A DNA stretch of 28,922 nt from contig JAEXHR010000076.1 of NCBI GenBank assembly GCA_023449855.1, positions 1 through 28,922 on the forward strand. The letters run 5' to 3'. Source of the stretch: Pseudomonadota bacterium (GTDB taxonomy: Bacteria; Pseudomonadota; Alphaproteobacteria; Rhizobiales; Xanthobacteraceae). Both the position numbers and the translations under genes were made by a program. Below, piece after piece: positions 5,342 to 12,298 of the stretch (its first letter is position 1; every line of letters begins with the position of its first letter). Below the pieces are notes generated by a model, which was not told the origin of the DNA, searched no databases, and saw nothing but the letters and a program-made list of their open reading frames with translations.

Positions 5342-8326
5342 CTACTCCGCCGCTTCGCCCGTCACCTTCCGCTTCTTCGGCTTCCCCGCTTTTGTCAGCA
5401 CGGGCTTCAGGAACTGCCCCGTATAGCTCCGCGGTGCCTTGACGATATCTTCCGGCGGGCCCCAGGCGACGATTTCGCCGCCGCCGTCGCCGCCCTCGGG
5501 GCCGAGATCGATGACCCAGTCGGCGGTCTTGATGACTTCGAGATTATGCTCGATCACCACCACGGTGTTGCCTTGCTCCACCAGCTCATGCAGCACTTCG
5601 AGCAGTTTTGCGACGTCGTGGAAATGCAGGCCGGTGGTCGGTTCGTCCAAAATGTAGAGCGTGCGGCCGGTGGCGCGCTTGCTCAATTCCTTCGCCAGCT
5701 TCACACGCTGCGCTTCGCCGCCCGACAATGTCGTCGCCTGCTGACCGACATGGATGTAGTCGAGGCCGACGCGGTGCAGCGTCTTGAACGTCTCGCGGAC
5801 GCGCGGCACCGCCTTGAAGAAGTCGGCGGCTTCCTCGACGGTCATGTCGAGCACGTCGGCGATGGACTTCCCCTTGAACAGGACTTCGAGCGTCTCGCGA
5901 TTGTAGCGTTTTCCTTTGCAGGTATCGCAGGTGACATAGACGTCGGGCAAAAAGTGCATCTCGATCTTGATGACGCCGTCGCCCTGGCAGGCCTCGCAGC
6001 GACCGCCCTTGACGTTGAAGGAGAAGCGGCCGGCTTCATAGCCGCGCGCTTTCGATTCCGGCAGGCCGGCAAACCATTCGCGGATCGGCGTGAAGGCGCC
6101 GGTATAGGTCGCCGGATTGGAGCGCGGCGTGCGGCCGATGGGCGACTGGTCGATCTCGATGATCTTGTCGATATGCTCGAGGCCTTCGATGCGATCATGC
6201 GGCGCGGCGCCTTCGCTTGCGCCGTTGAGTTTTCGCGCGATGGCTTTGTAGAGTGTGTCGATCAGCAGCGTCGACTTGCCGCCGCCGGAGACGCCGGTGA
6301 TGGCGGTGAACAGGCCGAGCGGCAGCTCCGCCGACACATTCTTCAGATTGTTGCCGCGCGCATTGATCACCTTGATGGTGCGGCGATGGTTCGGCGGCCG
6401 GCGTTCGGGCACCGGCACCGACATCTCGCCGGTGAGATATTTGCCGGTCAGCGACTTCGGATTCTTCATCACCTCCTGGGGCGTGCCCTGGGCGACGATA
6501 TTGCCGCCATGTGTGCCGGCGCCGGGGCCGACGTCCACGACATAGTCTGCAGCGATGACCGCATCCTCGTCATGCTCGACCACGATCACAGTGTTGCCGA
6601 GATCGCGCAGCCGGCGCAGCGTATCCAGGAGGCGCGCATTGTCGCGCTGATGCAGGCCGATGGACGGCTCGTCCAGCACATAGAGCACGCCGGTGAGGCC
6701 GGAGCCGATCTGCGAGGCGAGGCGGATGCGCTGGCTCTCGCCGCCGGACAGCGTGCCGGAGGAGCGGGCGAGGGTGAGATAGTTCAGGCCGACATCGAGC
6801 AGGAAGGAGAGGCGCTCGCGGATCTCCTTCAGGATGCGGACGGCGATCTCGTTCTGCTGCTTGTTGAGCAGGCCGGGCACGGTCTCGAACCAGTCGCCGG
6901 CCTTGCGCACCGAGAGTTCGGAGATATTGCCGATATGCATGCCGCCGATCTTGACGCTGAGCGCTTCCGGCTTCAGGCGATAGCCGTTGCAGGCGTCGCA
7001 GGGCACGTCGGAAAAATACTTGCCGAGCTCCTCGCGCGCCCATTCGCTTTCGGTTTCGCGGAAACGGCGGTCGATATTGGTGACCACGCCCTCGAACGGC
7101 TTCTTGGTGTCGTATGAACGGACGCCGTCCTCGTAGGAGAACTTGATCTCGTCGTCGCCGGAGCCATGCAGCAGGACGCTCTGCGTCTTCTTCGGCAGGT
7201 CCTTCCATTTGGTGTCGAGCGTGAACTTGTAATGCTTGCCGAGCGCGGTGAGCGTCTGCAGGTAATAGGGCGATGACGACTTCGCCCAGGGCGCGATGGC
7301 GCCCTTGCGCAGCGTCAGCTCCTTGTCGGGAATGACGAGATCGGCATCGATGGTCTGCTCGATGCCGAGGCCGCCGCATTTCGGGCAGGCGCCGTAGGGA
7401 TTGTTGAACGAGAACAGCCGCGGCTCGACTTCCGGAATGGTGAAGCCGGACACCGGGCAGGCGAACTTTTCCGAGAACAGGATGCGCTCGGCGCCTGTCT
7501 TGTCGTGGATTTTTGCGACCTTCTTCTTGCTGTCCTTGGCCGGCTCGTCAGCGGCGGCAGCGGGCGCATCAGCATATTCGATGACAGCGAGACCCTCGGC
7601 GAGCTTCAGCGCGGTCTCGAAACTTTCGGCAAGGCGCTGGCCGATATCCGGGCGCACCACGATGCGATCGACGACCACATCGATGTCATGCGGGAATTTC
7701 TTGTCGAGGGTCGGTGCTTCCGCGAGTTCGTGGAAGGCGCCGTCCACCTTCACGCGCTGAAAGCCCTTCTTGAGATATTCGGCGAATTCCTTGCGATATT
7801 CGCCCTTGCGGCCGCGCACCACGGGCGCCAGCAGATAGAGGCGCGTACCCTCCGGCATCGCCAGCACGCGGTCCACCATCATGGAGACGGTCTGGCTTTC
7901 GATCGGCAGGCCGGTGGCCGGCGAATAGGGGATGCCGACGCGCGCCCACAGCAGGCGCATATAGTCGTAGATCTCGGTGACGGTGCCGACCGTCGAACGC
8001 GGATTCTTCGACGTCGTCTTCTGCTCGATGGAGATGGCCGGCGACAGGCCGTCGATCTGGTCGACATCCGGCTTCTGCATCATCTCCAGGAACTGGCGGG
8101 CATAGGCGGAGAGCGACTCGACATAGCGGCGCTGGCCTTCGGCATAAATCGTATCGAAGGCGAGGGAGGACTTGCCGGAGCCGGACAGGCCGGTGAACAC
8201 CACGAGCTTGTCGCGCGGGATGGTCAGGTCGATATTCTTGAGATTGTGCTCGCGCGCGCCGCGGATGGTGATGCTGCGCATATTCGCGGCAGCCTGTTGC
8301 CGCCTCGCCTTGATGACTTCATCCAT
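5342..8326 (-). CDS. uvrA: UvrABC excinuclease subunit A
   Basis: This 994-residue UvrA is the damage-recognition ATPase of nucleotide excision repair, which loads UvrB on distorted DNA. Two ABC modules are visible. Module 1 has Walker A GLSGSGKSS (46-54), signature LSGGESQRIRLA and Walker B LYVLDEPSIGLHQRD. Module 2 has GVSGGGKST, LSGGEAQRVKLA and LYILDEPTTGLHFHD. Zinc ligands are seen in the CPVSGF...CPKCGG and CEACQGDG...CDTCKGKRYN pairs. Length is normal. The frame is open far upstream by chance, overlapping the omp gene. The start MDEVIKARRQQ fits related UvrA proteins, and MRSITIRG 15 codons on is the alternative. A LexA box lies 89 bases upstream, so SOS induction is expected. Confidence 0.97.
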   Translation of the reverse strand: MDEVIKARRQQAAANMRSITIRGAREHNLKNIDLTIPRDKLVVFTGLSGSGKSSLAFDTIYAEGQRRYVESLSAYARQFLEMMQKPDVDQIDGLSPAISIEQKTTSKNPRSTVGTVTEIYDYMRLLWARVGIPYSPATGLPIESQTVSMMVDRVLAMPEGTRLYLLAPVVRGRKGEYRKEFAEYLKKGFQRVKVDGAFHELAEAPTLDKKFPHDIDVVVDRIVVRPDIGQRLAESFETALKLAEGLAVIEYADAPAAAADEPAKDSKKKVAKIHDKTGAERILFSEKFACPVSGFTIPEVEPRLFSFNNPYGACPKCGGLGIEQTIDADLVIPDKELTLRKGAIAPWAKSSSPYYLQTLTALGKHYKFTLDTKWKDLPKKTQSVLLHGSGDDEIKFSYEDGVRSYDTKKPFEGVVTNIDRRFRETESEWAREELGKYFSDVPCDACNGYRLKPEALSVKIGGMHIGNISELSVRKAGDWFETVPGLLNKQQNEIAVRILKEIRERLSFLLDVGLNYLTLARSSGTLSGGESQRIRLASQIGSGLTGVLYVLDEPSIGLHQRDNARLLDTLRRLRDLGNTVIVVEHDEDAVIAADYVVDVGPGAGTHGGNIVAQGTPQEVMKNPKSLTGKYLTGEMSVPVPERRPPNHRRTIKVINARGNNLKNVSAELPLGLFTAITGVSGGGKSTLLIDTLYKAIARKLNGASEGAAPHDRIEGLEHIDKIIEIDQSPIGRTPRSNPATYTGAFTPIREWFAGLPESKARGYEAGRFSFNVKGGRCEACQGDGVIKIEMHFLPDVYVTCDTCKGKRYNRETLEVLFKGKSIADVLDMTVEEAADFFKAVPRVRETFKTLHRVGLDYIHVGQQATTLSGGEAQRVKLAKELSKRATGRTLYILDEPTTGLHFHDVAKLLEVLHELVEQGNTVVVIEHNLEVIKTADWVIDLGPEGGDGGGEIVAWGPPEDIVKAPRSYTGQFLKPVLTKAGKPKKRKVTGEAAE

Positions 8327-8414
8327 CGCAATGCATTCCCCGGCACGCCGCGCGCGCCACATGCGGGCGCGTCTCGCCGGGGCACCGGGATCAACGCCGA
8401 ATTGAGTATTGCTG

Positions 8415-8429
8415 GAACATAGGAAGAAC
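8415..8429 (-). promoter_or_regulatory. LexA (SOS) box upstream of uvrA
   Basis: The minus strand reads GTTCTTCCTATGTTC, an exact GTTC-N7-GTTC direct repeat. That is the described LexA operator of alphaproteobacteria. It lies 89 bases before the uvrA start and after the omp terminator. CTATGT inside the box could serve as the -10 element of the promoter, so LexA binding would block it. A second, similar box precedes ssb at 9591-9605. Confidence 0.8.
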
Positions 8430-8538
8430 GGCGCCGGATTTCCAGTGCTCGCTCCCCGATCTCCAACACTTTGTTGGCGATGGGGTTGCACGGAGGCGCG
8501 GGTTTGAGAAGGGCCGGGGACAAGGAAATGGAGCCAAA

Positions 8539-8567
8539 GAAAAAAGGCCGGCATCGCTGCCGGCCTT
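8539..8567 (-). terminator. Rho-independent terminator of the omp gene
   Basis: On the minus strand AAGGCCGGCA, loop GCGA, TGCCGGCCTT and then a T-rich run form a strong intrinsic terminator 23 bases past the omp stop. It separates omp from uvrA transcription. Confidence 0.9.
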
Positions 8568-8589
8568 TCGAAGTTGGTCTTCTGGAAAC

Positions 8590-9315
8590 TCAGTATTTGG
8601 CAACCACCGGACCGCCCCAGTTGAAGCGGTAGTTCAGGCCGGCCTTGACGGTGTGCTGGTCGTTCTTGGACGAACCATAGACAGCCGACAGAGCCGGGGT
8701 GTTGATCGTGGTGTTGCCGAAATCGTAGTACTGATACTCGACCTTGCCCGACCAGGTCTGGGTGAACAGGTATTCGAGGCCGGCGCCGACGGTGTAGCCG
8801 CTCGACTTGGTGGTGGTGTCGAAGCCCACGTTCACAGCCGGAGCTGCGACGAACAGGGTTTCGGTAGCGTCCTGATAAGCCCAACCGCCCTTCACGTAGA
8901 GCAGTGCCGGACCCCAAGTGTAGCCGATGCGGCCGGTAACCGAGGCCAGGCCCTTCTGGTTCAGGTTGTACGAGTAGCCCGTGCCGCCGAACACAACGGT
9001 CGTGTTGTTGTTGCCGACCCAGCTGTACTGGCCTTCAACACCGATCACCCAGTTCGGAGCGAACTGGTAGTCAGCGCCGATCTGCACGCCGCCGAGGAAG
9101 CGACCGTCGGAATTGTCCGAAGTGCCGCCAAAGCCGCTGTTGCCGTTGAAGGCGCCGCCGACGTGACCGCCGATGTAGAAGCCGGTCCAGTTGTAGATCG
9201 GGGCAGCGACATAAGCCGGAGCTTTGGTGTAGGGACGGGCGGCGAGGTCAGCGGCCGAAGCCGAGGCTGCGCCGAGAATGGCGAAAGCGGCAGAGGCCAG
9301 CAAAATCTTCTTCAT
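8590..9315 (-). CDS. Omp25/OmpA-like outer-membrane beta-barrel protein
   Basis: This 241-residue protein starts MKKILLASAAFAILGAASASA, a clear Sec signal cleaved near residue 21. The mature part is an eight-strand-type beta barrel of the Rhizobiales Omp25/Omp31 kind. It has PIYNWTGFYIGGHVGGAF, then VQIGADYQFAPNWVIGVEGQ, alternating aromatic strands, and the terminal strand HTVKAGLNYRFNWGGP. Such proteins are abundant surface proteins that stabilise the envelope; a specific role cannot be assigned. An upstream in-frame ATG exists, but signal-peptide position and GGGGAG before 9315 set the start. A 7-bp hairpin sits in the leader (9336-9351) and a strong terminator follows. A paralogue is at 19350-20171. 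Confidence 0.92.
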   Translation of the reverse strand: MKKILLASAAFAILGAASASAADLAARPYTKAPAYVAAPIYNWTGFYIGGHVGGAFNGNSGFGGTSDNSDGRFLGGVQIGADYQFAPNWVIGVEGQYSWVGNNNTTVVFGGTGYSYNLNQKGLASVTGRIGYTWGPALLYVKGGWAYQDATETLFVAAPAVNVGFDTTTKSSGYTVGAGLEYLFTQTWSGKVEYQYYDFGNTTINTPALSAVYGSSKNDQHTVKAGLNYRFNWGGPVVAKY

Positions 9316-9335
9316 AGGAGAACTCCCCAGTCGTC

Positions 9336-9351
9336 GGCTTCGTGCGAAGCC
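9336..9351 (-). promoter_or_regulatory. Leader hairpin of omp
   Basis: GGCTTCG and CGAAGCC form a 7-bp stem with a 2-base centre, 21 bases before the omp start codon and just upstream of the ribosome site. It could stabilise the mRNA 5' end or bind a regulator; neither is shown. Confidence 0.4.
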
Positions 9352-9419
9352 ATTCCCCGGCGCGAGCGCCAAATTCATTCGATGACCGAAATATACGCGA
9401 GTCCGCTCAAAAAGCAGTC

Positions 9420-9462
9420 ACCTGAAAGCCACACTCGCATACGTTGTTCGAGGCTTTCAGGT
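9420..9462. repeat. 11-bp inverted repeat upstream of omp
   Basis: ACCTGAAAGCC (9420-9430) and GGCTTTCAGGT (9452-9462) are perfect complements around a 21-base spacer, about 105 bases before the omp start. It could be an operator or a hairpin in an upstream transcript. Confidence 0.5.
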
Positions 9463-9587
9463 TTAACAAAAGGTAAGCAAGAACAGGCGGCTATGTCGGT
9501 TGTGCGACGGAACCGCGATCCGCGCCACGAGGCACCGACCTCCAGATGTGTCCGGTTACCGCCGCATCCGTGGCTGTGGTGAGGGCT

Positions 9588-9615
9588 TGAGAACATAAAG
9601 GGAACTTGCTAGGGT
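9588..9615 (+). promoter_or_regulatory. Probable ssb promoter overlapped by the LexA box
   Basis: TTGAGA (9588-9593) and TAGGGT (9610-9615), 16 bases apart, are the best -35/-10 pair upstream of ssb. The LexA box lies between and across them, so bound LexA would repress. The -10 match is weak. Confidence 0.4.
9591..9605 (-). promoter_or_regulatory. LexA (SOS) box upstream of ssb
   Basis: The plus strand reads GAACATAAAGGGAAC, the complement of GTTCCCTTTATGTTC, an exact GTTC-N7-GTTC. It shares TATGTTC and a pyrimidine-rich spacer with the uvrA box, which supports both. It lies 183 bases before the ssb start codon. Confidence 0.78.
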
Positions 9616-9787
9616 GGCTGACGCTAAGGTGACGTCGTGGTGGATAACCCGCTGTCTGGGGACGTCCGGCTCGTGTGGACCGTATAGGGTCGACCCCGGC
9701 AACGGTTGCGCGCAGTCCGACACTTTGTGGCGGGCTTTGATGTCGGCATCCGATCAGCAATTCAGATTCGAGAGTTAGGAGAGTGGC

Positions 9788-10306
9788 ATGGCGGGTAGCG
9801 TCAATAAGGTGATTTTGGTCGGCAATCTCGGCAAGGATCCTGAAGTTCGCCGCATGCAGAACGGCAATCCGGTGGTCAATCTCACGGTGGCGACCTCGGA
9901 TACCTGGCGCGACAAGGGCACGGGCGAGCGCAAGGAAAAGACCGAGTGGCATCGCGTGGTGATCTTCAGCGAAGGCCTCGCCAAGGTGGCGGAGCAGTAT
10001 CTCAAGAAGGGCGCCAAGGTTTACATCGAAGGCGCGCTGCAGACCCGCAAATGGACGGACCAGTCCGGCGTCGAGAAGTATTCCACCGAAGTCGTGCTGC
10101 AGGGTTTCAACGCGACCCTGACCATGCTCGACGGCCGCAGTGGTGGTGGTTCGGGTGGCGGCGGCGGTTATGGCGGCGACGACATGGGCGGTGACTTCGG
10201 TGGCGGCCAGAGCTTTGGCGGCGGTCAGTCGAGCCCGCCGCAGCGCCGCGTCGCAGCCGCGCCGGCCGGTGGTCGCAGCGACATGGACGACGATATCCCG
10301 TTCTGA
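9788..10306 (+). CDS. ssb: Single-stranded DNA-binding protein
   Basis: This 172-residue SSB coats single-stranded DNA during replication, repair and recombination and recruits partner proteins. An OB fold fills residues 1-110: MAGSVNKVILVGNLGKDPEVR, then WHRVVIFSEGLAKVAEQYLKKG and VYIEGALQTRKW. A Gly-rich flexible linker with GGGSGGGGGYGGDD repeats follows. The acidic tip DMDDDIPF is the partner-binding tail. Length is normal. AGGAG lies 8 bases before the ATG. ssb is divergent from omp, and a LexA box in its promoter region predicts DNA-damage induction. A strong terminator follows, so it is monocistronic. Confidence 0.97.
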   Translation: MAGSVNKVILVGNLGKDPEVRRMQNGNPVVNLTVATSDTWRDKGTGERKEKTEWHRVVIFSEGLAKVAEQYLKKGAKVYIEGALQTRKWTDQSGVEKYSTEVVLQGFNATLTMLDGRSGGGSGGGGGYGGDDMGGDFGGGQSFGGGQSSPPQRRVAAAPAGGRSDMDDDIPF

Positions 10307-10333
10307 TCGAACGTCTCAGTCTCCACATTTTCG

Positions 10334-10369
10334 AGCGCGCCACGTCCGATCGTGGCGCGCTTTCTTTTT
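10334..10369 (+). terminator. Rho-independent terminator of ssb
   Basis: AGCGCGCCACG (10334-10344), a 6-base loop, CGTGGCGCGCT (10351-10361) and a T-rich run form an 11-bp stem terminator 27 bases after the ssb stop. Confidence 0.9.
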
Positions 10370-10438
10370 GGGCGTTTGCCGTTCAGCGGGGGTCTCCGAC
10401 TGCAACATCAGTCCGGACAAGTCTGCGCATTCATCATC

Positions 10439-10469
10439 TTTACAATGGAAAGATATGTGCGACTATAGG
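10439..10469 (+). promoter_or_regulatory. Candidate promoter of the DUF2306 gene
   Basis: TTTACA (10439-10444) and TATAGG (10464-10469) are good -35/-10 hexamers, but the 19-base spacer is long. They lie 35 bases before the start codon. Confidence 0.3.
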
Positions 10470-10503
10470 CTGACGCTGTCTCCTCAGTCTCGGGAAAAAA
10501 GCG

Positions 10504-10911
10504 ATGTCGTTGCAGCCTCTGCTCGAATCCGCCGCGCCGATTCCGCTCCATGCCTTCGTGGCGATGGCGGCTTTTGTGATTGGCGTCATTCAGCTGATCG
10601 CGCCCAAGGGGATGCTATCGCATCGGATATTTGGCTGGATCTGGGTGCTGCTCCTCGCCGTCACGGCGATCAGCTCGTTCTGGATTCACGGCCATGGTTT
10701 GAGGCTGTGGCGCGGCTTCGGGCCGATCCATCTCCTGTCAGTCTTCGTGCCGATCATGCTCGTCATCGGCGTGATGCGCGCGCGTCGTCATCGCATTCGC
10801 GCGCATGCGATCACCATGGTGTCGATCTTCATCGGCGCGTTGGTGATCGCCGGCGTGTTTACGCTGGTCCCCGGACGCATCATGCATAACGTGGTGTTTG
10901 CCAGTCGGTAG
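10504..10911 (+). CDS. DUF2306 membrane protein
   Basis: This 135-residue protein has four hydrophobic segments (about 15-33, 45-62, 73-90 and 103-122) and the DUF2306 pattern: PLHAFVAMAAFVIGVIQL, then GMLSHRIFGWIWV and FGPIHLLSVFVPI. Conserved His residues in segments 1 and 2 and the HGH pair are suggestive of metal or haem contact, but no function is established. The protein is predicted to be in the inner membrane. GGGAAAA precedes the ATG. The gene sits after the ssb terminator with its own candidate promoter, and ends 4 bases from the stop of the convergent DUF1127 gene. Confidence 0.85.
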   Translation: MSLQPLLESAAPIPLHAFVAMAAFVIGVIQLIAPKGMLSHRIFGWIWVLLLAVTAISSFWIHGHGLRLWRGFGPIHLLSVFVPIMLVIGVMRARRHRIRAHAITMVSIFIGALVIAGVFTLVPGRIMHNVVFASR

Positions 10912-10915
10912 CTGT

Positions 10916-11266
10916 TCAGCGCATCCATGGATACACCGTGCCATCGCGCAGTCTTTCGATGTTGCGATGAGCGGCGATGTATCCGACATCGGCACCGGTG
11001 ATGCCGATATCCTTCAACTGTCGCTCGTTCATACGGAGCAGCGCGATACGCAGTCGATGACGTTGCTGCTGCTGCTGAAGCACGCGCCAGCCTCGCTTCA
11101 GCAGGCAGAGGGTACGCTGGAGTGCTGACGCCGGTTGTTCGGCAGCGTCCATATCCGGCAGTGCGAAGGCCGTGACGTTCTTTACAAATGTAATCGGAAG
11201 ATCAGGAACGAGAGGCGCGGCAGCGCTTCCGATTTCGGGTAGGGGCGTCGAAGGTGGAGTTGGCAT
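10916..11266 (-). CDS. DUF1127 domain protein, longer form
   Basis: This 116-residue protein has a Pro/Ala-rich N-terminus (about 1-50) and a C-terminal DUF1127 segment: RHRLRIALLRMNERQLKDIG then ITGADVGYIAAH (about 73-104). A run of five Gln (QQQQQ) coded by a triplet repeat precedes the domain. The family is linked to RNA binding and stress in some alphaproteobacteria, but the role here is unknown. The start at 11266 has AGGAG upstream; an in-frame start 24 bases earlier is possible. An intrinsic terminator lies 38 bases upstream of the start codon, and a short ORF precedes it. Expression may therefore depend on read-through. Base use looks native. Confidence 0.82.
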   Translation of the reverse strand: MPTPPSTPLPEIGSAAAPLVPDLPITFVKNVTAFALPDMDAAEQPASALQRTLCLLKRGWRVLQQQQQRHRLRIALLRMNERQLKDIGITGADVGYIAAHRNIERLRDGTVYPWMR

Positions 11267-11303
11267 TGGCTTGCTCCTGCTGTTGCGCACGGCAGGAAAA
11301 GGC

Positions 11304-11338
11304 CAAACAAAAGGCCCCGTCCGATGCCGGCGGGGCCT
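11304..11338 (-). terminator. Intrinsic terminator in the DUF1127 leader (possible attenuator)
   Basis: On the minus strand AGGCCCCG, an 11-base loop, CGGGGCCT and then TTTTGTTT form a good terminator. It lies 26 bases after the stop of a 24-codon ORF and 38 bases before the DUF1127 start codon. There is too little room after it for a separate promoter to be obvious. Confidence 0.75.
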
Positions 11339-11364
11339 GGTGAAAAGATCGCGTCGTTGAAGTC

Positions 11365-11439
11365 CTAGCGCACGAATCCTTTCACGGCCCAGCAGAGGCG
11401 GGCGTGTTTACGATTCATGATGCGCGAGAACATGGTCAT
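11365..11439 (-). CDS. Possible 24-aa leader peptide or small protein
   Basis: A 24-codon frame begins MTMFSRIMNRKHARL and ends in CWAVKGFVR before a TAG. It is basic (seven Arg/Lys) with one Trp and one Cys. No ribosome site precedes the ATG, but a -10-like hexamer ends 6 bases before it, so a leaderless start is conceivable. A terminator follows and then the DUF1127 gene. It could be a leader peptide, a stand-alone microprotein or chance inside a small RNA. I do not recognise a family. Confidence 0.3.
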   Translation of the reverse strand: MTMFSRIMNRKHARLCWAVKGFVR

Positions 11440-11445
11440 TGAATT

Positions 11446-11474
11446 TTAGTACCACTGAAATCGGATGAAATCAA
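11446..11474 (-). promoter_or_regulatory. Candidate promoter of the DUF1127 leader transcript
   Basis: On the minus strand TTGATT (11474-11469), a 17-base spacer and TACTAA (11451-11446) give a plausible promoter, with TAAAAT overlapping the -10. Initiation near 11439 would make a transcript of about 135 bases if it stops at the 11304-11338 terminator. Confidence 0.4.
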
Positions 11475-11518
11475 TGGATGTATCGCGCTCGTCTACATCC
11501 TGAGCTCGGCCATCCCGG

Positions 11519-12217
11519 CTATTCCCTGTTCGGTGCTTTGTATGTGAGGGCTTGCACGTCCGGCCAGAGCGGACGGACGAGATCGAAGCTGTCACGCGTG
11601 CGGATATAGGCGGAGGCGCCGTGCATGCGGCCGACGAGATCGAGCGCCGCATGATCGACGCGCGGCCGCGCGGGATCGCCGGTCAGCACGTTTTCGGCAT
11701 AGTGGGCGTGGAGAATTTCGCCGACGACCAGCAACTGGCCGGGGCCGGTGTCGAGCAGATGCGTCTGCCGGCACTCGAAGGCCACGGGCGACGCGGCGAT
11801 GCGCGGCGGCCGGATTGCGAGGCTCGGCAGCGTTGTCAGGCCAGCCAGCGCCAGTTCATCGATATCGGGCGGCGCATCGATACAGGTGATGTTCATGGCT
11901 TCTGCCAGCGCGAATGGCACGAGGTTGATGACGAACTCGCCGGTGGCGCGAATATTCGCTGCGGTGTCCTTCGGATTGTCCGGCCGCGCCAGAACGCCGA
12001 ATGCAATGACGGGCCGGTCGGCGCCGAACATATTGAAGAACGAGTAGGGGGCGGCATTGACCACGCCCTCACTGTCGCAGGTCACGACCCAGGCGATCGG
12101 ACGCGGCATGATCGTGGATGCGAGCAGCCGATAGCGATCCGCACCAGGCATTGCTGCAAAATCGAAATGACGCGTCGTCGGCGTCGCTTCATTTTCTCGC
12201 GTGTTCAATGACAACAT
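11519..12217 (-). CDS. Flavin reductase family protein
   Basis: This 232-residue protein is of the flavin-reductase-like (FMN-binding split barrel) family. The core reads YRLLASTIMPRPIAWVVTCD, then VNAAPYSFFNMFGADRPVIA and KDTAANIRATGEFVINLV, the usual FMN-binding segments. VAFECR and GRMHGASAYIR near the end also fit. Members reduce FMN for partner monooxygenases or act as flavoproteins themselves. The start is uncertain. I take the ATG at 12217, since an upstream in-frame GTG lies inside a hairpin; neither has a clear ribosome site. It follows the ABC importer genes on the same strand, so it may act on the imported compound, but a hairpin at 12243-12270 separates them. Confidence 0.85.
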   Translation of the reverse strand: MLSLNTRENEATPTTRHFDFAAMPGADRYRLLASTIMPRPIAWVVTCDSEGVVNAAPYSFFNMFGADRPVIAFGVLARPDNPKDTAANIRATGEFVINLVPFALAEAMNITCIDAPPDIDELALAGLTTLPSLAIRPPRIAASPVAFECRQTHLLDTGPGQLLVVGEILHAHYAENVLTGDPARPRVDHAALDLVGRMHGASAYIRTRDSFDLVRPLWPDVQALTYKAPNRE

Positions 12218-12242
12218 GACGTGTGGGAGGCTTGATAAACCT

Positions 12243-12270
12243 GCACTCACGGCATGATTGCCGTGAGTGC
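12243..12270 (-). terminator. Perfect 12-bp hairpin between binding-protein and flavin reductase genes
   Basis: GCACTCACGGCA (12243-12254), a 4-base loop and its exact complement (12259-12270) form a strong stem 28 bases past the binding-protein stop. The following minus-strand sequence AGGTTTATC is only weakly T-rich. It could be a partial terminator or an mRNA-protecting hairpin that gives extra binding-protein message. Confidence 0.55.
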
Positions 12271-12298
12271 CTTGGTCGAGGGATCGAGCGCGATACGA

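Larger units (their letters stand above)
9316..9787. other. Divergent omp/ssb regulatory region
   Basis: This 472-base gap holds no convincing gene. It contains a GGCTTCG/CGAAGCC hairpin in the omp leader (9336-9351), an 11-bp inverted repeat (9420-9430 with 9452-9462), the ssb LexA box (9591-9605) and the probable ssb promoter around it. A 73-codon minus-strand frame at 9375-9596 has no family motif and overlaps the regulatory sites. Confidence 0.6.

Noticed and set aside
5318..7117. 599-codon plus-strand frame opposite uvrA
   Set aside because: It is the exact antisense of conserved UvrA segments, Ala/Asp/Leu-rich and without domain motifs; a GC-driven shadow frame.
8327..8917. N-terminal extension of UvrA
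   Set aside because: The frame is open to 8917, but it overlaps the omp gene and its terminator, has no homologous motif, and the conserved UvrA start is at 8326.
9375..9596. 73-codon minus-strand frame between omp and ssb
   Set aside because: No family motif, overlaps the ssb LexA box and an inverted repeat.
9480..9600. Possible tRNA-like segment
   Set aside because: The GGTTACC stretch lacks the GTTCRA T-loop motif and a cloverleaf could not be drawn.
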